Source: Acidobacteriota bacterium
GTDB taxonomy: Bacteria > Acidobacteriota > Terriglobia > Acidiferrales > UBA7541
Length of the DNA: 58,350 nt
NCBI GenBank assembly: GCA_003224085.1
Contig: QHYK01000058.1
Coordinates: forward strand, 1-58,350
Direction of reading: 5' to 3'
Shown piece by piece: positions 55,082 through 58,350 of this stretch. The position numbers were made by a program, and so were the translations under genes. The notes under the pieces were generated by a model. That model searched no databases and was not told the origin of the DNA. It saw only the letters and a list, made by a program, of their open reading frames with translations. How positions within the stretch are numbered: position 1 is the stretch's first letter; the number at the start of each line of letters is the position of its first letter.

Positions 55082-55525
55082 ATGGCTTACAAGCCTGTAG
55101 TCGGCGCGCAGATGGCGTCCCCCAATGTGATCCCCATGGCGGACATCATGCTTGTGCTGCTGATCATCTTCATGGTGGTCACTCCGCTGCTCACCAAGGA
55201 CATTCCGGTGGACTTGGCCGCGGCAATGAATTCTCGCGACATGCAGGATGCGGATAAGGACGATGCCATCGTCGTTGCCGTCACCCGCGATGGCCGGATT
55301 TATCTGGGCAGCACCAAGGTGGACAAGGACGACCTCACCGGCCAGATTAAGGATAGGCTGTCCAGCCGGCTCGATAAAACCGTTTATGTTCGAAGCGATT
55401 CCCGCGCCAAGTATGGCGACGTCGTTGCCGTCGTGGACGAGATTCGTTCGGCGGGTGTGGATCAGCTGGGGTTGCTCACCCAGAGGTTGGAGAAAGCCGC
55501 GGCGGGTCGTCCGGCAGGAGACTGA
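55082..55525 (+). CDS. exbD: ExbD/TolR family protein (copy 1)
   Basis: A 147-residue protein with a short cytoplasmic N-terminus, one helix starting PNVIPMADIMLVLLIIFMVV (the conserved pore Asp is present), and a periplasmic domain ending DEIRSAGVDQLGLLTQRLE. GGGAG is located just upstream of the ATG. It is the first of three tandem paralogs and the closest to exbB. Identity between the copies is moderate, so the duplication is not recent. Confidence 0.93.
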   Translation: MAYKPVVGAQMASPNVIPMADIMLVLLIIFMVVTPLLTKDIPVDLAAAMNSRDMQDADKDDAIVVAVTRDGRIYLGSTKVDKDDLTGQIKDRLSSRLDKTVYVRSDSRAKYGDVVAVVDEIRSAGVDQLGLLTQRLEKAAAGRPAGD

Positions 55526-55536
55526 GCTATGGTGCC

Positions 55537-55560
55537 CGGCGGCTTCCTGGTAGGCCGCCG
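55537..55560 (+). repeat. Intercistronic hairpin 1 between exbD copies
   Basis: CGGCGGC (55537-55543) and GCCGCCG (55554-55560) form a seven-base GC stem with a ten-base loop, with no T-run. Likely an mRNA stability element. Confidence 0.55.
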
Positions 55561-55597
55561 AATGTACCTGGTTTGCCATGGGTTTGCTGGTGGATTA

Positions 55598-55626
55598 AGC
55601 CGCGCCGGATCCCACCCGGCGCGGCT
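55598..55626 (+). repeat. Intercistronic hairpin 2 between exbD copies
   Basis: AGCCGCGCCGG (55598-55608) pairs perfectly with CCGGCGCGGCT (55616-55626) around a seven-base loop. There is no T-run, so it is more a processing or stability structure than a terminator. It may set different levels for the upstream exbB-exbD and the downstream exbD genes. Confidence 0.7.
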
Positions 55627-55674
55627 AGGTGGCCCTCGGAGACGCTCTGCCCTGGGCCTACAGGAGACCTCGCT

Positions 55675-56100
55675 ATGGGGATGGAAGTTGGAGAAGGCCA
55701 CGGCGCGTTATCGACGCCGAACGTGGTGCCGCTAATTGATATTTTGCTGGTGCTGATCATCATTTTCATGGTCATCACGCCGCGCACGCCGAACGGTTTG
55801 GATGCCATGGTTCCTCAGCCATCGCCGAACCAGCAGCAAAACGTCGAGCTGGAGAATAAGACCGTCGTCGTCCAGGTGTTCATGAACGGCAAGCTCAAGA
55901 TCAATCAGGATGACACCACCTGGGACGCTCTTGGACCGCGCATGGAGACCATTTTCAAGGAGCGCGCGGACAAAATTGCCTTCGTCAAGGGCGATAACGA
56001 CGTCCTGTTCATGGACGTGGCCCGCGCCATTGACATCATGCGCGGCGCGGGAATCGACAAGATCGGTCTGATCACCGCCAAGCTCGAGGCCGGTCAGTAA
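55675..56100 (+). CDS. exbD: ExbD/TolR family protein (copy 2)
   Basis: A protein of about 141 residues starting MGMEVGEGHGALSTPNVVPL. The membrane helix holds the conserved Asp (PLIDILLVLIIIFMVITP), and the C-terminal domain ends DIMRGAGIDKIGLITAKLE. GGAG lies eight bases upstream of the ATG. The frame extends upstream to 55573 without support. It is closer to copy 3 than to copy 1 at the N-terminus. Confidence 0.93.
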   Translation: MGMEVGEGHGALSTPNVVPLIDILLVLIIIFMVITPRTPNGLDAMVPQPSPNQQQNVELENKTVVVQVFMNGKLKINQDDTTWDALGPRMETIFKERADKIAFVKGDNDVLFMDVARAIDIMRGAGIDKIGLITAKLEAGQ

Positions 56101-56157
56101 GTTCGCGGGTTGTGAAAGTCCTCCTCGCAGAAGATTTGCTCTTCGACGAGGTGGCTC

Positions 56158-56586
56158 ATGGGAATCGCAGTAGGCGGCAAGCATGGTGTAGTTTCCGACC
56201 CGAACGTCGTTCCATTAATCGATATTCTGCTGGTGCTCCTGGTAATTTTTATGCTGCTTCCCCACTCGACGGGGCTCCAGGCGCAAATTCCGCAGCCGTG
56301 CGTGGCTCAGGGTCCCGAGAATTGTTCTGGGGGAGACAAAAGCCGCACAGTTGTGATACAAGTTCTCGCGAACGGTTCCCTCTGCATCAACCAGGAACCT
56401 GTGTCTTGGGAAAGCCTGGACAATCGGTTGGGAGAAATTTTCAAGGTGCGGGACGACCGGACTGCGTTTATCTGGGGCCATGCGTCGTTGCAATTCGCTG
56501 TGGTGGCCCGCGTCATCGACGCAATGCGCACTGCCGGAATTGCCTCCATCGGGTTGTTGACGCAGCCACCGGGAAATGATTCTTAA
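56158..56586 (+). CDS. exbD: ExbD/TolR family protein (copy 3)
   Basis: A 142-residue protein starting MGIAVGGKHGVVSDPNVVPL. The membrane Asp is retained (PLIDILLVLLVIFMLLPHST). Its periplasmic part differs from the others by carrying three Cys residues (IPQPCVAQGPENCSGGDK and later LCINQEP), which could form a disulfide. The C-terminal IDAMRTAGIASIGLLTQPP matches the family. GAGG lies seven bases before the ATG. It may serve a different partner from copies 1 and 2. Confidence 0.9.
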   Translation: MGIAVGGKHGVVSDPNVVPLIDILLVLLVIFMLLPHSTGLQAQIPQPCVAQGPENCSGGDKSRTVVIQVLANGSLCINQEPVSWESLDNRLGEIFKVRDDRTAFIWGHASLQFAVVARVIDAMRTAGIASIGLLTQPPGNDS

Positions 56587-56678
56587 GCATTTCGTTTTTG
56601 CCCTTCGCGGGGCGGGACTGAACATTTGGCGCCGGGTCGGCTACTTCGGCCTCGCGCCCAGCAGGGATGGATGCCTCG

Positions 56679-57548
56679 ATGACTCAAGCTTCATCGGTCA
56701 GACAAAATAGATCATTGCTCTCGAAACCTGCGTTTCGCCGGGCTTTGGCTTGCGCAGCTCTTCTTTTTCTCGCCGTCGGAGTTTCCGGGTGCAGCAAACT
56801 GAAGGCTCGCGATGACCTCAATAAGGGCGTCGGCGCCTTCAAGAATGGCCAGTACGATACGGCCATCGAGTTTTTCAAGCAAGCCAGGGAACTTGATCCC
56901 TCCCTGATGAATGCCCGCCTTTACCTGGCCACCGCGTATGCCAGCCAGTACATTCCCGGCGCGCCGTCTGACGCCAACATGAAGCTGGGCAATCAGGCAA
57001 TTGCTGAATTTAAGGACGTGCTCAGCATCGCTCCGGACAACCTGAGCGCCATTGACGGCATCGGTTCGATGCTCTATCAAATGGCCAGCACGCCCTACGA
57101 TCCCAAGAAGTTCGAGGAGTCCAAGTCCTACCATCAAAAGCACATCGAGATAAAGCCGAATGACCCGGAGCCTTACTATTGGGTTGGGGTCATTGACTGG
57201 GCGCTGTGCTTCCGCATGAACAACGAAATGCGCGCCGAGTACAACAAGAACAACATCAAGAAGCAGGTCAAGGACACCGATCCGCTCCCCGCCAGTATCC
57301 GAAGCGAGTACGCCGCCAAGTGCAGCGCCCTCGTTGACGAGGGCATTGCAGCTCTCCAGAAATCCATCCAGCTCAAGCCCGATTACGACGACGCCATGGC
57401 CTATCTGAACCTGCTGTATCGCCGCAAGGGGGACCTGGTCGAGTCCGCTGACGAACGGGATAGTTACTTGAAGCAAGCCGACGACCTGGTCGACAAGGTC
57501 AAGGAAATCAAGCAAAAGCGCGCCGAGCAGCCCCAGCCGGCCAATTAA
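56679..57548 (+). CDS. TPR-repeat lipoprotein
   Basis: A protein of about 289 residues with a lipoprotein signal peptide (CAALLFLAVGVSGCSKL; the lipobox is VSGC). It has tetratricopeptide repeats, visible as GVGAFKNGQYDTAIEFFKQA with ARELDPSLMNARLYLATAYA, and later AALQKSIQLKPDYDDAMAYL. It should lie in the periplasm or outer membrane as a protein-interaction scaffold. The ATG 56679 has AGGGATGG eight bases upstream; the earlier ATG 56667 abuts it. It is the last gene of the sec/ton block and could support the Ton system, an inference from position only. Confidence 0.88.
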   Translation: MTQASSVRQNRSLLSKPAFRRALACAALLFLAVGVSGCSKLKARDDLNKGVGAFKNGQYDTAIEFFKQARELDPSLMNARLYLATAYASQYIPGAPSDANMKLGNQAIAEFKDVLSIAPDNLSAIDGIGSMLYQMASTPYDPKKFEESKSYHQKHIEIKPNDPEPYYWVGVIDWALCFRMNNEMRAEYNKNNIKKQVKDTDPLPASIRSEYAAKCSALVDEGIAALQKSIQLKPDYDDAMAYLNLLYRRKGDLVESADERDSYLKQADDLVDKVKEIKQKRAEQPQPAN

Positions 57549-57574
57549 TCAAAGGACCTTTCCTTTCGACCGGA

Positions 57575-57595
57575 GGGGCGGCGGCCCGCCGTCCC
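57575..57595 (+). repeat. GC-rich hairpin after the TPR gene
   Basis: GGGGCGGCG (57575-57583) pairs with CGCCGTCCC (57587-57595) with one G-U pair and a three-base loop. No T-run follows; it may be a weak terminator or an mRNA end structure. Confidence 0.45.
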
Positions 57596-57765
57596 TGGAG
57601 TGGAGACCTTCTTCCCCTCGGGGCGATTTTTACCTGGAGAAATCCCCCTTCCCCTTTCCAAGGCGGGTTCGCAGTCGCTTAGCCGCTAGCGGGAGTTTAC
57701 TGCGGGTTCGGTGGGCAGATTCCCTAAGAGTTCTTTTTTGTGCAGTTTAAGGCGTCCGGTTGGTA

Positions 57766-58350
57766 TTACCCACGGTGGGTAATCTGCAGCTCGTCCAGCT
57801 TCAGCGCCTTGGCCAAAGCCTGCTGCACCAAAGTTTGCTTCGAAAGCACCTGGGCCGCGCGATCCGGGCCTTTCTCGCCTTGCCGTGGGTAGAGCAGAAT
57901 GAACTGCTGAATCTGTTGCAACTCTTCGATGAGTTGCTCCATGGAAAGATCGCTCCAAGCGGCTTTGGCCTGGCGATGCACATACTGCAATAGAGAGATG
58001 CCCAGCATGCAGTAAAACGCATGGATGCGGATCTTGCTGTCGGTCCAGTGATGCATCGGTCCCCGGCCTAGCCACTCTCCGTCTTTCAGGCCGCGGAAGA
58101 CGCGCTCCACCTGTTGCTGGCCGGCATAACCGGCCACCACTTGTTCCGCCGTCCAGTCCAGGCGGTTGGCGAGCAACACGGTGCGGCCTAAACGACGACC
58201 GAGCAGGCGCTCAAACGCCGCCTGATCGAAATCAAACTGGAGCCGCCATGGGCCGTCGCGAGATTCCAATTGACAGCGAATTACGTCCCCCAGGAACTGC
58301 CCGGACAACCACTTCTCGATCTTGCGCGTGATGCCTTCCTTGGTCCAACG
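57766..58350 (-). CDS. Transposase, IS1634-like, C-terminal part (runs off the right edge)
   Basis: About 194 residues are visible and the frame is open to the window end. It contains the DDE region QQQVERVFRGLKDGEWLGRG, with the Glu of VERVFR as the likely catalytic residue, and MHHWTDSKIRIHAFYCMLGI, typical of IS1634/IS4-group transposases. The C-terminus is helical (LSMEQLIEELQQIQQFILLY). The stop at 57766 is about 200 bases from the TPR gene. The terminal inverted repeat of the element should lie between 57600 and 57766, but I could not define it without the other end. Confidence 0.85.
   Translation of the reverse strand, partial: RWTKEGITRKIEKWLSGQFLGDVIRCQLESRDGPWRLQFDFDQAAFERLLGRRLGRTVLLANRLDWTAEQVVAGYAGQQQVERVFRGLKDGEWLGRGPMHHWTDSKIRIHAFYCMLGISLLQYVHRQAKAAWSDLSMEQLIEELQQIQQFILLYPRQGEKGPDRAAQVLSKQTLVQQALAKALKLDELQITHRG

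Overview
The window is 58 kb of chromosomal DNA of moderately high GC, densely coded, with no rRNA or tRNA gene, CRISPR array or prophage that I could see. The gene set points to an Acidobacteriota-like chromosome: three ExbD copies directly after tgt-yajC-secD-secF, a SYLF protein, a DUF6569 (ARPP-1) protein, a PA0069-type radical SAM enzyme, a YIP1 protein, many GTG/TTG starts with strong Shine-Dalgarno (SD) sequences, and secreted quinoprotein, amidohydrolase and serine-hydrolase enzymes. This taxonomic call is inference from gene content. IS-type sequences are present as an IS630 remnant near 9.7 kb and a transposase 3' part running off the right edge.

Layout. 1-2.4 kb: the end of an unrecognised gene and a PQQ-dependent dehydrogenase. 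2.6-9.5 kb (minus): a tight six-gene operon of ECF sigma factor, a zinc anti-sigma/FecR/DUF3352-like fusion, and two ATPase+permease ABC pairs. 9.6-13.4 kb: IS630 remnant, beta-lactamase-family hydrolase, SDR, and a cupin gene divergent from a TetR regulator with two palindromic operator candidates. 13.5-17.6 kb: a promoter/terminator pair ahead of a cold-shock gene, then asd and an ACT-less lysC on the minus strand. Upstream of lysC lies a 36-codon Thr/Lys/Ile/Met-rich leader peptide followed by mutually exclusive antiterminator and terminator helices. This is the most interesting item in the window. A 74-residue C2H2 zinc-finger protein follows.

17.6-25.2 kb: pilT, a GlcG/HbpS protein, folK, a DUF6569 protein, a receiver-like protein, a beta-propeller protein and a radical SAM enzyme. 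25.2-29.9 kb (minus): a TetR-HlyD-ATPase-permease efflux operon of cecR-ybhGFSR type with a palindrome at the regulator start, followed by a Cys-rich protein. 30-41 kb: SYLF, dacB, a LOG-like protein, mutS2, amidohydrolase, dnaG and rpoD.

41.2-48.7 kb: DUF1648, a MscS channel, an MFS exporter, a DUF3052-like protein, two oligopeptide-type ATPases without permeases, and a frameshifted YIP1 gene. 48.7-57.5 kb (plus): tgt, yajC, secD, secF, tonB, exbB, exbD x3 and a TPR lipoprotein, which together form a protein-export and Ton-energisation block. The right edge holds a transposase fragment.

How they may work together: lysC-asd supply aspartate-family precursors (lysine, threonine, methionine, diaminopimelate) and appear to be controlled at the leader rather than by ACT domains. 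The ECF operon looks like a self-contained envelope-signal-to-ABC-transporter circuit. The sec/ton block links secretion to outer-membrane energisation.
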